Assembly: GCA_009773205.1 (NCBI GenBank)
Contig: WPAE01000003.1
Location: forward strand, 62,001 to 126,000
Source: Ignavibacteria bacterium
GTDB lineage: Bacteria > Bacteroidota > Ignavibacteria > Ignavibacteriales > Melioribacteraceae
Reading direction: 5' to 3'
Length of the DNA stretch: 64,000 nucleotides
Shown: in pieces, positions 36,725 through 45,392 of the stretch
Position numbering within the stretch: position 1 is the stretch's first letter
Layout: every line of letters starts with the position of its first letter
Translations under genes and position numbers: made by a program
Notes under the pieces: generated by a model
Seen by the model: the letters and a program-made list of their open reading frames with translations, nothing else
The model's database searches: none
What the model was told of the DNA's origin: nothing

Positions 36725-37867
36725 TTGAAGAGCATAATTATAATAATGACAATTGCTTCGGTTTCTTTTTACTCATTTTCGCAAATGACAGGAGAGAAGC
36801 AAAAAGAAATTGTAAAGCGCAAAACCGTTTCATTTTCGTTTGTAGGCGATTTGATGTGCCACTCTCCTCAGTTTGAAGCTGCTCGTGTAAACGCGGATAG
36901 TTTCGACTTTCGCCCGGCTTTCGACAAAGTACAAGAAATTTTGTCCACAGCAGATTTTACAATCGGTAATTTGGAAACTGTAAATGGCGGAAAGGAATTA
37001 CGTTATTCCGGTTATCCAATGTTTAATACTCCGGAAGAATATTTAGCCGCTCTTAAAGATGCGGGATTTGATGTACTTATTACTTCTAATAATCATTCTA
37101 TGGATAGAGGAGTAAGTGGAATTAACAAAACGATTGACAATCTGAATAAATATGGACTGCTAAGTTTTGGAACTTATAAAACAGAACAAGATCGTGATTC
37201 TATTTTGATTATAGAGAAGAACGGAATTAAGGTAGCATTGTTAGCTTACTCTTACGGACTAAATGGAAATAATCTTCCAAAACAAAATGAATATGCTGTT
37301 AATCTGATTGATACTTTGCTAATTCAAAAAGATGTTTTGAAAGCAAAAGAGAAAAGTTCTGATGTAGTAATAACATATTTTCATTTTGGAGAAGAATATC
37401 AGCGAGAGCCAAGTGTCTTTCAAAAAGAAATTGCAACAAAAGCAATTAAGTACGGAGCGGATATAATTATTGCAAGTCATCCACACGTCATTCAACCTAT
37501 AGAGTTTTTTGAAAACACGAACAGCAAATTAGATCAAGGATTTACAGCTTTTTCTCTCGGTAATTTCTTTTCGAATCAAAGATGGCGTTACTCCGATTGC
37601 GGTGTGGTTTTGAATTTTACAATAGAAAAAATTAACAACAAGTTAATTCTTGATACAGTTTCAATTGATCCGGTATGGGTTTCAAAAGAAATGGTTAGAG
37701 GAAAATATATTTTCAAGATTTTACCTTCTGATACTTCAAGTAATGAAACGTTTCGAGATTTGAACAAGACGGAGCAAACAAAGTTATTGCAGAGTTACAA
37801 GGACACACAAGAAATTATGAATGCAGTAAAAAACTTCAAACAAAAAAACTCACTGCAAATCAATTAA
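36725..37867 (+). CDS. CapA-family metallophosphatase-like protein
   Basis: The 380-residue protein begins at a TTG (MKSIIIIMTIASVSFYSFSQ, a signal peptide). It has the CapA/PgsA fold markers FVGDLMCH, NLETVN, TSNNHSMDRG, YFHFGEEY and SHPHVIQ. CapA proteins take part in poly-gamma-glutamate or other capsule polymer export in some bacteria, but many family members are phosphatase-like enzymes of unknown substrate. No capsule gene is adjacent, so a polymer role is not supported here. Confidence 0.8.
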   Translation: MKSIIIIMTIASVSFYSFSQMTGEKQKEIVKRKTVSFSFVGDLMCHSPQFEAARVNADSFDFRPAFDKVQEILSTADFTIGNLETVNGGKELRYSGYPMFNTPEEYLAALKDAGFDVLITSNNHSMDRGVSGINKTIDNLNKYGLLSFGTYKTEQDRDSILIIEKNGIKVALLAYSYGLNGNNLPKQNEYAVNLIDTLLIQKDVLKAKEKSSDVVITYFHFGEEYQREPSVFQKEIATKAIKYGADIIIASHPHVIQPIEFFENTNSKLDQGFTAFSLGNFFSNQRWRYSDCGVVLNFTIEKINNKLILDTVSIDPVWVSKEMVRGKYIFKILPSDTSSNETFRDLNKTEQTKLLQSYKDTQEIMNAVKNFKQKNSLQIN

Positions 37868-37905
37868 TTTTTATTTTTGCAGTTGTATAAAAGGTTATTC
37901 TCTTA

Positions 37906-39099
37906 ATGAAAAATAAAGCTTCACTTTCTGTTATCTTCATTACAATTTTTATTGATTTGATGGGCTTTGGAATTCTAATTCCAATTCTTCCAACTTTTGC
38001 AAGCAAACAATTAGGAATTTCCGATCTCGGTATTGGAGTTATAATAGCAATCTATTCTTTAATGCAGTTTATATTTAATCCAGTATTTGGAAGACTTTCT
38101 GACATAATTGGAAGAAGACCTATAATGCTTGCAACACAATCTTTGACTGTTGTTGCATATTTACTATTTGCTCTTTCAAATTCTTTCGAATTACTTTTAA
38201 TATCACGTTTACTTGCCGGACTTGGCGGAAGCAACATTGGTGTAGCTCAAGCTTACATAGCCGATATAACTTCAAAAGAAGAACGTTCTAAAGGAATGGC
38301 AATTATTGGGGCTGCTTTTGGGCTTGGTTTTGTTTTTGGTCCGGTAATTGGCGCCGTGTTATCAAAATACAGTTATTCGGTTGCAGGTTTTGGTAGCGCT
38401 GCTTTTTCTTTTATAGCGCTTGGGTTTGCTCTTTTTATGCTGCCGGAATCTCTTAAAGAAAAAAAGAGCGCAGAGAAATTTCAATTCCGTGTTTTTGATT
38501 TTGCTTTCACAAAGAAAATTGTTTTGCATTCTTCTGTTGGGTTCTTAATTGTTCTTTTTTTCTTTATAATATTTTCTGTAGCTAATATTTATGGCACTTA
38601 CTCGCTGTTAGGATATAGAGTTTTTCATTTTACAGATCAACAAAACGGTATGCTGTTTGGCTTAACAGGAATTGTTGGTGTTTTAATTCAAATTGGATTA
38701 ATCCGGACACTTACAAAAAAGTTTTCAGATAGAACGATTGTTCTTATAGGTTTAGTATTTACCGTAATTGGATTAGCATTTATTCCGTACGGTGGAAATT
38801 TTTTAGGTGAAGCTATTGTGATTTCTATACTTGCGGTTGGGACCGGAATCTTACAGCCAATAATTCCTTCAATGATTTCAAAGTATTCTCCTGAAAATCA
38901 ACAAGGAGCAATTCTTGGAGTCAATCAATCAATATCTGCCTTTGCGCGTGTATTAGGCCCGCTTTGGGGCGGATTTTCTTTTCATTACATCGGATATCAA
39001 TTTCCGTTTTTAACTGGCGCATTTTTCACGCTACTAATATTAGTTGTGTCGTATTTCAAACTTGATCCTGAAAAAATGAAAGCGAAAGAAAATGTTTAA
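37906..39099 (+). CDS. MFS transporter, TetA-like
   Basis: The 397-residue protein has 12 predicted membrane helices, the DLMGFGILIPILP start of the TetA/DHA1 family and the loop motif GRLSDIIGRRP. It is probably a drug or metabolite exporter driven by protons; the substrate is unknown. Its end overlaps dus by eight bases. Confidence 0.85.
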   Translation: MKNKASLSVIFITIFIDLMGFGILIPILPTFASKQLGISDLGIGVIIAIYSLMQFIFNPVFGRLSDIIGRRPIMLATQSLTVVAYLLFALSNSFELLLISRLLAGLGGSNIGVAQAYIADITSKEERSKGMAIIGAAFGLGFVFGPVIGAVLSKYSYSVAGFGSAAFSFIALGFALFMLPESLKEKKSAEKFQFRVFDFAFTKKIVLHSSVGFLIVLFFFIIFSVANIYGTYSLLGYRVFHFTDQQNGMLFGLTGIVGVLIQIGLIRTLTKKFSDRTIVLIGLVFTVIGLAFIPYGGNFLGEAIVISILAVGTGILQPIIPSMISKYSPENQQGAILGVNQSISAFARVLGPLWGGFSFHYIGYQFPFLTGAFFTLLILVVSYFKLDPEKMKAKENV

Positions 39100-40093
39100 T
39101 GTTGGCAAAATAAATATTGATAAAGCTTTGCTGCTTGCACCAATGGAAGATGTTACAGACATCGCTTACAGAAGATTATGCAAAGAACTTGGCGCAGATG
39201 TTGTCTATACAGAGTTTGTTAATTCTGATGGATTAATTCGTTCTAATAAGAAAACAGAAAAGAAACTCGAGATTACAGACCAAGAGCGTCCGGTTGGAAT
39301 TCAAATTTACGGCGGCAATTTAGAACCTATGGTTGAAGCAGCTAAGATTGCAGAAACACGCAATCCCGAAATCATTGATATTAACGCTGGCTGCTGGGTA
39401 AAAAAAATTGCAGGTCGCGGTGCTGGTGCCGGACTTCTGAAAGATATTTGTTATTTACAAACAATGATTGAATCAATTGTAAAGGCTGTCCAACTTCCAG
39501 TAACGGTTAAAACTAGAATTGGCTGGGATACAACTTCCATAAATATTTTAGAAGTAGCTAAGCGAATTGAAGATGCTGGCGCTGTTGAACTAACGCTTCA
39601 TTGTAGAACAAGAGCGCAAGGGCATAGTGGTGATGCCGATTGGAGCTGGATTCCTAAAGTAAAAGAAGCTGTAAAAATTCCGGTGGCTCTTAACGGCGGC
39701 GTATTTTCTGCACAAGATGTTAAACGTGCTTTTAATGAAACTAACGCAGATGCTGTAATGATTGCGCGCGGTGCTATTGAACATCCTTGGATTTTTAGAG
39801 AAGCTAAACAGTTGTTAAATGGAGGAACTGCTCATCAAGTAACTCCAAATGAAAGAATTGAAACCGCGCTGAGGCATTTAAGATATTCTCTTGAGATTAG
39901 AGACGTACGCGGTGCAATTATTCCTTTTAGAAAGTATTACGCCGGTTACTTAAAAGGGTTGCACGGAAGTAAAGAAGTTAGGCAGAAATTGTACCAACAG
40001 TTAGAATATGCACCGATAGAAGAAATTCTATATAAATATTTAGACGAGTTGAAAAATCACGAAGCCTTGCCAAATACAATCAATGGAGAATAA
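39092..40093 (+). CDS. dus: tRNA-dihydrouridine synthase (DusB-like)
   Basis: The enzyme reduces uridines in tRNA using FMN and NADPH. The 333-residue TIM barrel shows LLAPMEDVTDIAYRRLC, the catalytic Cys in DINAGCWVKK, LHCRTRAQGHSG and LNGGVF. The residue after the catalytic Cys is Trp where most DusB have Pro. It overlaps the transporter upstream and ends 1 base before apt. Confidence 0.93.
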   Translation: MFNVGKINIDKALLLAPMEDVTDIAYRRLCKELGADVVYTEFVNSDGLIRSNKKTEKKLEITDQERPVGIQIYGGNLEPMVEAAKIAETRNPEIIDINAGCWVKKIAGRGAGAGLLKDICYLQTMIESIVKAVQLPVTVKTRIGWDTTSINILEVAKRIEDAGAVELTLHCRTRAQGHSGDADWSWIPKVKEAVKIPVALNGGVFSAQDVKRAFNETNADAVMIARGAIEHPWIFREAKQLLNGGTAHQVTPNERIETALRHLRYSLEIRDVRGAIIPFRKYYAGYLKGLHGSKEVRQKLYQQLEYAPIEEILYKYLDELKNHEALPNTINGE

Positions 40094-40094
40094 A

Positions 40095-40619
40095 ATGAAT
40101 TTAGAAAAACTGATACGCGATGTTCCGAACTTTCCTAAAGAAGGAATAATATTTAAAGACATAACTACACTGCTAAAAGATTCAACCGGGCTAAATGATA
40201 CAGTTAATGCTTTGTATGATTTTGCAAAGGGAAGGGGAATTACAAAAGTTGCAGGAATTGAATCACGCGGATTTATTCTGGGTGGCGCGCTTGCGCAAAA
40301 ACTAAATGCCGGTTTTGTACCAATTAGAAAACCAAATAAGCTTCCGGCAGAAACAATTTCTGCATGTTACGAACTGGAATATGGAACAGATAAAATCGAG
40401 ATTCACAAAGATGCTATTGTTCCCGGCGATATAGTTCTTTTGCACGATGATTTACTTGCAACAGGCGGAACAATGGAAGCTGCAATAAAATTGATTGAAC
40501 AATTAGGCGGCGAAGTGGTGCAGATATCTTTTATCATTGAACTGGATTTTCTAAACGGAATAGAGAAACTAAAAAAATATGATGTAAAGTCGCTAATCCA
40601 TTACAGCGCAGAATTATAG
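40095..40619 (+). CDS. apt: Adenine phosphoribosyltransferase
   Basis: Apt salvages adenine to AMP with PRPP. The 174-residue protein has IRDVPNFPKEGIIFKDIT, GIESRGFILG and the PRPP loop VLLHDDLLATGGTM. The ATG at 40095 has GGAG six bases before it and is preferred over an in-frame ATG four codons upstream (40083). Confidence 0.94.
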   Translation: MNLEKLIRDVPNFPKEGIIFKDITTLLKDSTGLNDTVNALYDFAKGRGITKVAGIESRGFILGGALAQKLNAGFVPIRKPNKLPAETISACYELEYGTDKIEIHKDAIVPGDIVLLHDDLLATGGTMEAAIKLIEQLGGEVVQISFIIELDFLNGIEKLKKYDVKSLIHYSAEL

Positions 40620-40671
40620 TTGACCATAAAACTAACTTTATTTAGTTTGTACCTGACGAAAGGAGAATGGG

Positions 40672-40899
40672 ATGCAATTAAATGCTATTATAGAAAAAGA
40701 TGAAAATGGCTACTTTGCATATATACCCGAACTTCGCGGCTGTTTGAGCCAAGGTGATAGTTTTGAAGAAGCTTTGCAAAATATACGCGAAGCGGCACAA
40801 CTATATGTAGAGAGTATGAACGAAGAAGAAAAAACTTCACTAATGGCAAAGTCGTTTTTTATTGCCCCAATAAGTATCCAACCTTTAAAAGCAATTTAA
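40672..40899 (+). CDS. hicB: HicB-family antitoxin
   Basis: The 75-residue protein has the HicB partial RNase-H-like fold: IIEKDENGYFAYIPELRGCLSQGDSFEEALQNIREA. It lacks an obvious C-terminal DNA-binding domain. AAAGGAGA precedes the ATG. It is two bases upstream of the toxin gene. Confidence 0.85.
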   Translation: MQLNAIIEKDENGYFAYIPELRGCLSQGDSFEEALQNIREAAQLYVESMNEEEKTSLMAKSFFIAPISIQPLKAI

Positions 40900-40901
40900 T
40901 A

Positions 40902-41084
40902 ATGACTGCAAAAGAAGCTGAGAACTTATTACTCAAAACTGATTTTTTTCTTGATAGACAAAAAGGAAACCACAAAACCTATAAGAGAGAGCTTGAAAGA
41001 ATTGTAATACCTCTCCATACCGGAAAAGATTTACACCCAAAAATTGGAAATGAAGTAAAATCTGCTGTCGAGAAGTCTCGATGA
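40902..41084 (+). CDS. hicA: HicA-family mRNA interferase toxin
   Basis: The 60-residue protein has the HicA double-stranded RNA-binding fold with the catalytic His in QKGNHKTYKR and the ending LHPKIGNEVKSAVE. Its stop overlaps the rsmI start (ATGA), so the toxin lies within a housekeeping transcript. No recombination site like those at 53-55 kb is next to it. Confidence 0.82.
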   Translation: MTAKEAENLLLKTDFFLDRQKGNHKTYKRELERIVIPLHTGKDLHPKIGNEVKSAVEKSR

Positions 41085-41794
41085 ATAATGGTAAATTATT
41101 TGTAGTGGCAACGCCAATAGGCAATTTGGGAGACATAACTTTTCGTGCTGTAGAAACATTAAAATCGGTTGATTTCATTATCTGCGAAGACACGCGCGTA
41201 ACTTCCGTACTGCTTAATCATTTAGAAATTAGCAAGCCGCTTGTTGTGATTAATGCACACAACGAAAGTAAATCCTTAGAAAGAGTTGTAGAAAGAATTT
41301 CTGCAAACGAAAGTGCTGCGCTTGTTTCTGATGCAGGCACACCTTGCATTTCCGATCCGGGAATTCGTTTAGTAAACTTTGCAATTGAAAAGGGAATTGA
41401 AGTAATTGGCATTCCCGGTGCAAATGCTGCAATTATGGCTTTAAGTATAAGTGGTTTGCCTACTGATTCATTTGTTTTCGAAGGGTTTCTCCCGCAGAAA
41501 AAGGGAAGACAGAAGAAACTTTTGCAATTGGCCGAAGAAGAAAGAACAATTGTTTTGTATGAATCAACTTACCGAATTGAGAAGCTGCTGGAAGAGTTAA
41601 AAGAGTACTTGCCAACTCGCCAGATAGTTGTTGGACGAGAGTTAACAAAAAAATTTGAGGAAACATGGCGCGGAACTGCTGGAAAAATTTTAACTGACTT
41701 TGAAAAGAGAAATAAAAAAGGTGAGTTTGTTCTCGTAATTGCACCTCTAAATTGGAAAACAAACTCACCTTTAGAAAAATCTAACGAAAATTAA
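41081..41794 (+). CDS. rsmI: 16S rRNA (cytidine-1402-2'-O) methyltransferase RsmI
   Basis: RsmI methylates C1402 in the decoding centre. The 237-residue protein shows VATPIGNLGDITFRA, ICEDTR, VSDAGTPCISDPG and FVFEGFLP, the standard blocks of the SAM-dependent tetrapyrrole-methylase-like fold. Its C-terminus is shorter than in enterobacteria. Confidence 0.95.
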   Translation: MNNGKLFVVATPIGNLGDITFRAVETLKSVDFIICEDTRVTSVLLNHLEISKPLVVINAHNESKSLERVVERISANESAALVSDAGTPCISDPGIRLVNFAIEKGIEVIGIPGANAAIMALSISGLPTDSFVFEGFLPQKKGRQKKLLQLAEEERTIVLYESTYRIEKLLEELKEYLPTRQIVVGRELTKKFEETWRGTAGKILTDFEKRNKKGEFVLVIAPLNWKTNSPLEKSNEN

Positions 41795-41796
41795 AT

Positions 41797-43146
41797 CTAT
41801 ATTTTATTCAACACATTTCTAATTATTTCTAATCCTTTATCTATCTCTTTTTGAGTTACTGTAAGCGGAGTTCTGAAACGAACTGAACTGCTGCCGCAAC
41901 CAAGCATAATAAGTTTGTTATTGTAAAGTTCACTTAAGAATTTCTTTCTAATTTCGACTGAAGGCATGTCAAACGCACACATTAAGCCTAAACCTCTTGG
42001 ATGAGAAACATATTCCGGAAATTCATTTTGCAAATCTTTTATGTTATTAAGCAGATATTCACCCATAATCTTTGAATTCTCAACGAGGTTATCCTCTTCA
42101 ATTACTTCGAAATTTTTTCTTGAGCGAACCATATCTGTTAAATTGCCTCCCCAAGTAGAATTTATTCTGCTTGCTTTCTTGAATACGTTTTCGGAAATAT
42201 CATCAATACTATTGTTAACCATTACTCCGCATATTTGAACTTTCTTTCCGAATGAAATAATATCAGGCTGAACGTAATGCTCGTATGCCCACATTTTTCC
42301 GGTAATACCAATTCCGGTTTGAACTTCATCATACATCATTAAAATTTCATTTTCGCTACAAATTTCTCTTAACTTTTCATGAAATTCTCTTCGAAAGAAA
42401 TTATCTCCGCCTTCTGCTTGGATTGGCTCAATTATTAAAACAGCAATATCATTTATATTCTCTTTTATAGCATAATAGATTTGATTAATCGCTTCATCTT
42501 CACGAGAAATAATTTTTTTCAAATTTTCTTCAATAGGAAATTTGATTTTTGGGTTTGTTATTCTTGGCCAATTAAATTTAGGGAAGTGAGCGATTTTAAC
42601 CGGGTCTGTGTTGGTTAAAGACATTGTGTATCCGCTTCTTCCGTGAAAAGCTTCTTTGAAATGAATTACTTGATGACCTTTTTCTTCTTTGTAACCGCGA
42701 ATGAAATTTTTACGCACTTTCCAATCGAATGCAATCTTCAATCCGTTCTCTACCGCTAAAGTTCCGCCATCAACAAAAAATAAATGTTTCATAAAATCTG
42801 GTACAGCTACGCGGGAAAATGTTTCTACAAAGTTTGCCATTTGGGTAGTGTAAATATCCGAGTTTGAAGGTTTGTTCATCGCAGCTTCGGCAAGTTCTTC
42901 ACGGAACTCTGGTGTGTTAAGTTTTGGATGATTCATTCCAAGCGGCGAAGAAGCAAAGAAGGAAAAGAAATCCAAATATTCATCGCCGTTTTTTTCATCA
43001 ACCAAAGTTAAGCCAGAACTGCGTTTTATATCTAAAACAAAATCAAAACCATCTACTAACATTCTTTTTCTTAGAGTAGAATGAACTTCGTTTGCGCTAA
43101 TCTTTGTTGTTTCTAATGTATTTTCTTTAAAAGATGTACCCATCAT
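41797..43146 (-). CDS. lat: L-lysine 6-aminotransferase
   Basis: The class III PLP aminotransferase moves the epsilon-amino group of lysine to 2-oxoglutarate. The 449-residue protein has FFVDGGTLAVENGLKIAFDWK, HFKEAFHGRSGYT, IIEPIQAEGGDN, YDEVQTG and the PLP lysine in ISFGKKVQ. The GGTLAVENALK-type block is characteristic of lysine epsilon aminotransferases rather than of ornithine or acetylornithine enzymes. It is convergent with rsmI. Confidence 0.85.
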   Translation of the reverse strand: MMGTSFKENTLETTKISANEVHSTLRKRMLVDGFDFVLDIKRSSGLTLVDEKNGDEYLDFFSFFASSPLGMNHPKLNTPEFREELAEAAMNKPSNSDIYTTQMANFVETFSRVAVPDFMKHLFFVDGGTLAVENGLKIAFDWKVRKNFIRGYKEEKGHQVIHFKEAFHGRSGYTMSLTNTDPVKIAHFPKFNWPRITNPKIKFPIEENLKKIISREDEAINQIYYAIKENINDIAVLIIEPIQAEGGDNFFRREFHEKLREICSENEILMMYDEVQTGIGITGKMWAYEHYVQPDIISFGKKVQICGVMVNNSIDDISENVFKKASRINSTWGGNLTDMVRSRKNFEVIEEDNLVENSKIMGEYLLNNIKDLQNEFPEYVSHPRGLGLMCAFDMPSVEIRKKFLSELYNNKLIMLGCGSSSVRFRTPLTVTQKEIDKGLEIIRNVLNKI

Positions 43147-43355
43147 AATAACCTCACGGAAAAATTTTTAACTAATTGATTATCGAAAAAAAATGGATGG
43201 GTTAAAACTTAGAAGACTTGTTCGAAGCGGGAAGAAAGAAAATTCTTAAGATTTTTTCTGCCCGTAATTTTTGGAAAGTTGATTAAAATTCTCATAATAT
43301 TATCCGTTTCTACACAAAGATAATTATATTTGGTTAGCCTAACAATCTAAAAATT

Positions 43356-43952
43356 ATGAAGTTTAATCAACTCAGATATTCTATCTTACTTATCAGCTCA
43401 TTGCTATTCTGCTATTGTGGCGGCAAACATAGTGCTGAAGACTCTGCTGAAATGTTTTCCTTTGATAAGGCTCTTATTGGTGTTGATGTAAGTGATGAAA
43501 ATCTCGGAATTAAATTTAATCCGCCAATTGATTGGGAATTGATGCCTTCGTCTCTTTCTAAAAAAATGGAAATGCGTATTAGCCCAAGCGATGGGTTTAC
43601 TTATCAGCCTGTTTATGTTTTTTTTAACAAATCTAACAGCTCTGTTTTGAGTGGTGGATTAGTAACATCCAATGATAGCTCTGCTTCTGCAAACAGCATT
43701 TTGAATTTTTATAAAGGATTACTTTCTTCTAAGTACAAAAATTCAAATTTAGTTCTGAATACTTTTATTCATTCGAGAATTTCATTTAATCAAATCAAAT
43801 TCGATCTTGAAAATTTAACCGCTTATAAACTGTTCTTTCAGAACAGCAGAGGAGAAATTGTACAACTTGAATACTCTTTTAGAAAAGATTCGTTAGCTTC
43901 TGTTTTGCCGGAAATAAAGGCTTCTATCGGTTCAATTAGATTGATAAATTAA
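43356..43952 (+). CDS. Putative lipoprotein of unknown function
   Basis: The 198-residue protein has a basic start, a hydrophobic stretch and a lipobox-like LLFCYCGG (about residues 17-24); either Cys could be lipidated. The rest is mixed alpha/beta without a known motif. A perfect -7 box TATATTTG lies at 43325-43332 with no clear -33 element. No family was recognised. Confidence 0.65.
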   Translation: MKFNQLRYSILLISSLLFCYCGGKHSAEDSAEMFSFDKALIGVDVSDENLGIKFNPPIDWELMPSSLSKKMEMRISPSDGFTYQPVYVFFNKSNSSVLSGGLVTSNDSSASANSILNFYKGLLSSKYKNSNLVLNTFIHSRISFNQIKFDLENLTAYKLFFQNSRGEIVQLEYSFRKDSLASVLPEIKASIGSIRLIN

Positions 43953-44088
43953 TTTTTAGTTAGTGCCTGTACTCAGCGGTAATTAATACAATAAAATTTG
44001 TTAGCGAGTCGTTAAGTATTTGAATTTACAAAGAAAAATATCTGCTTTAAAAATTTTAATTTCACTTAAGAAATAGAAAGAGGAAAAG

Positions 44089-44805
44089 ATGAGATTCTGT
44101 TTAAATGTAGATCATATAGCTACTCTCAGAAATGCGCGCGGCGAAGTTCAGCCCGATCCAGTTACATTTGCTTTAATGGCAGAGCAGTTTGGTGTAGATG
44201 GAATTGTAGTTCACTTACGAGAAGACAGACGCCATATTAATGAAAGAGATGTTAGACTGCTTCGAGAACTAATTACAACAAAGCTCGATTTGGAAATGGC
44301 TGCAATTGATGAAATTATTGATATCGCTTGCGACATTCAACCGGAGCTTGCTACAATTGTGCCTGAGCGGAGGCAAGAATTAACAACTGAAGGTGGAATA
44401 AATGTAATTGATAATATTCGCCAAATTAAAAATGCGATAAACAGATTGCACGATGCTGGAATAGCAGTCTCGCTTTTTGTTGAACCTGACATTAACCAAA
44501 TTGATGCCGCCGCACAAATAAACGCAGATTATATTGAGGTTCACACCGGTAATTATGCACGCGCAATAGGCGAAGAAGAACTTTTTGATGAACTTGAACG
44601 CGTTCGTGTTGCCGCTAAACATGCTAAGAAACTTGGTCTTGGTGTTAATGCCGGACATGGGTTAAACTACATCAACATGAAAGAATTTGTTGCAATAACT
44701 GAAATTGATGAAGTGAGTATAGGGCATTCTGTAATTGCCCGCGCTTTGTTTGTTGGCTTAGAACAAGCCATTAAAGAAATGAGAGATTTAGCGAAAAGAA
44801 AATAG
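44089..44805 (+). CDS. pdxJ: Pyridoxine 5'-phosphate synthase
   Basis: PdxJ condenses 1-deoxyxylulose 5-phosphate with 3-amino-2-oxopropyl phosphate to PNP. The 238-residue protein has LNVDHIATLRNARG, GIVVHLREDRRHI, TIVPERRQELTTEGG and GLGVNAGHGLNY. GAGGA lies before the ATG. Confidence 0.96.
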   Translation: MRFCLNVDHIATLRNARGEVQPDPVTFALMAEQFGVDGIVVHLREDRRHINERDVRLLRELITTKLDLEMAAIDEIIDIACDIQPELATIVPERRQELTTEGGINVIDNIRQIKNAINRLHDAGIAVSLFVEPDINQIDAAAQINADYIEVHTGNYARAIGEEELFDELERVRVAAKHAKKLGLGVNAGHGLNYINMKEFVAITEIDEVSIGHSVIARALFVGLEQAIKEMRDLAKRK

Positions 44806-44822
44806 AAGTTGGAAGCAAAATT

Positions 44823-45227
44823 GTGATATACGATTTACGAAGTTTGAGTATGGGAAAAATACGAGAGTTAAAACTTGCGCCTGATATTCTAAATATAACA
44901 AAAAAGTTTGCATTAGATGTTATTCAAATTATTGATACCATGCCGAAGACAAGGAGTGCAAAGGAAATTGCCAAACAGTTGAGGAAAAGCGGTACATCTG
45001 CGGAGCTAATTACATAGCTGCACAAAGATAAAATCTGATTCTGATTTTAGCTATAAGATAAAGATTGTTGAAGAGGGAGCAGATGAATCTTAGTATTGGC
45101 TGAAATCATTTTAAAAGCGTGCATGGTGAAGGATAATATATCATCCTTAGCTGAGTTACTAAAAGAAGCCAATGAATTAACAGCCATCTTTTTTTCAACT
45201 TCGTTTAAAATAAAATTTAAAAAATGA
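44823..45227 (+). pseudogene. Broken four-helix-bundle (IVP / S23 family) gene
   Basis: Three pieces of one family can be read in order. The first (44823-45017) runs from KIRELKLA to RKSGTSAELIT, like the QLxRSGTSxxANY block of these proteins. The second (from 45052, another frame) reads YKIKIVEEGADES-stop-YWLK. The third (from 45126) reads SSLAELLKEANELTAIFFSTSFKIK up to the TGA at 45227. At least two stops and two frame changes separate them. Intact members are called four helix bundle or 23S rRNA intervening-sequence proteins; their function is unclear. This copy is inactive. Confidence 0.75.
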
Positions 45228-45297
45228 TTACTTGTTTTTACTTCCTACTTCGTAATCCCAGATTGTTCTTAATTCTTGCAGCTTCCAAATAATCGTG

Positions 45298-45328
45298 TTG
45301 CTCGGTTATTCATTGATATTTATATTAG
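45298..45328 (+). promoter_or_regulatory. Promoter of the OPT transporter
   Basis: TTG (45298-45300), 20 bases and TATATTAG (45321-45328) fit TTG-N20-TANNTTTG with one mismatch. The ATG at 45393 follows, with AGGAG before it. Confidence 0.5.
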
Positions 45329-45392
45329 ATGCGTAAATAATCGAAGCGTTTTTCCCAGCTTCATCACAACACTCACCAAATAGGAGAAAAAC

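Noticed and set aside
40672-41084. HicBA as part of an integron cassette array
   Set aside because: No attC-like boxes were found on either side and hicA overlaps rsmI by four bases, so it is embedded in a housekeeping operon.
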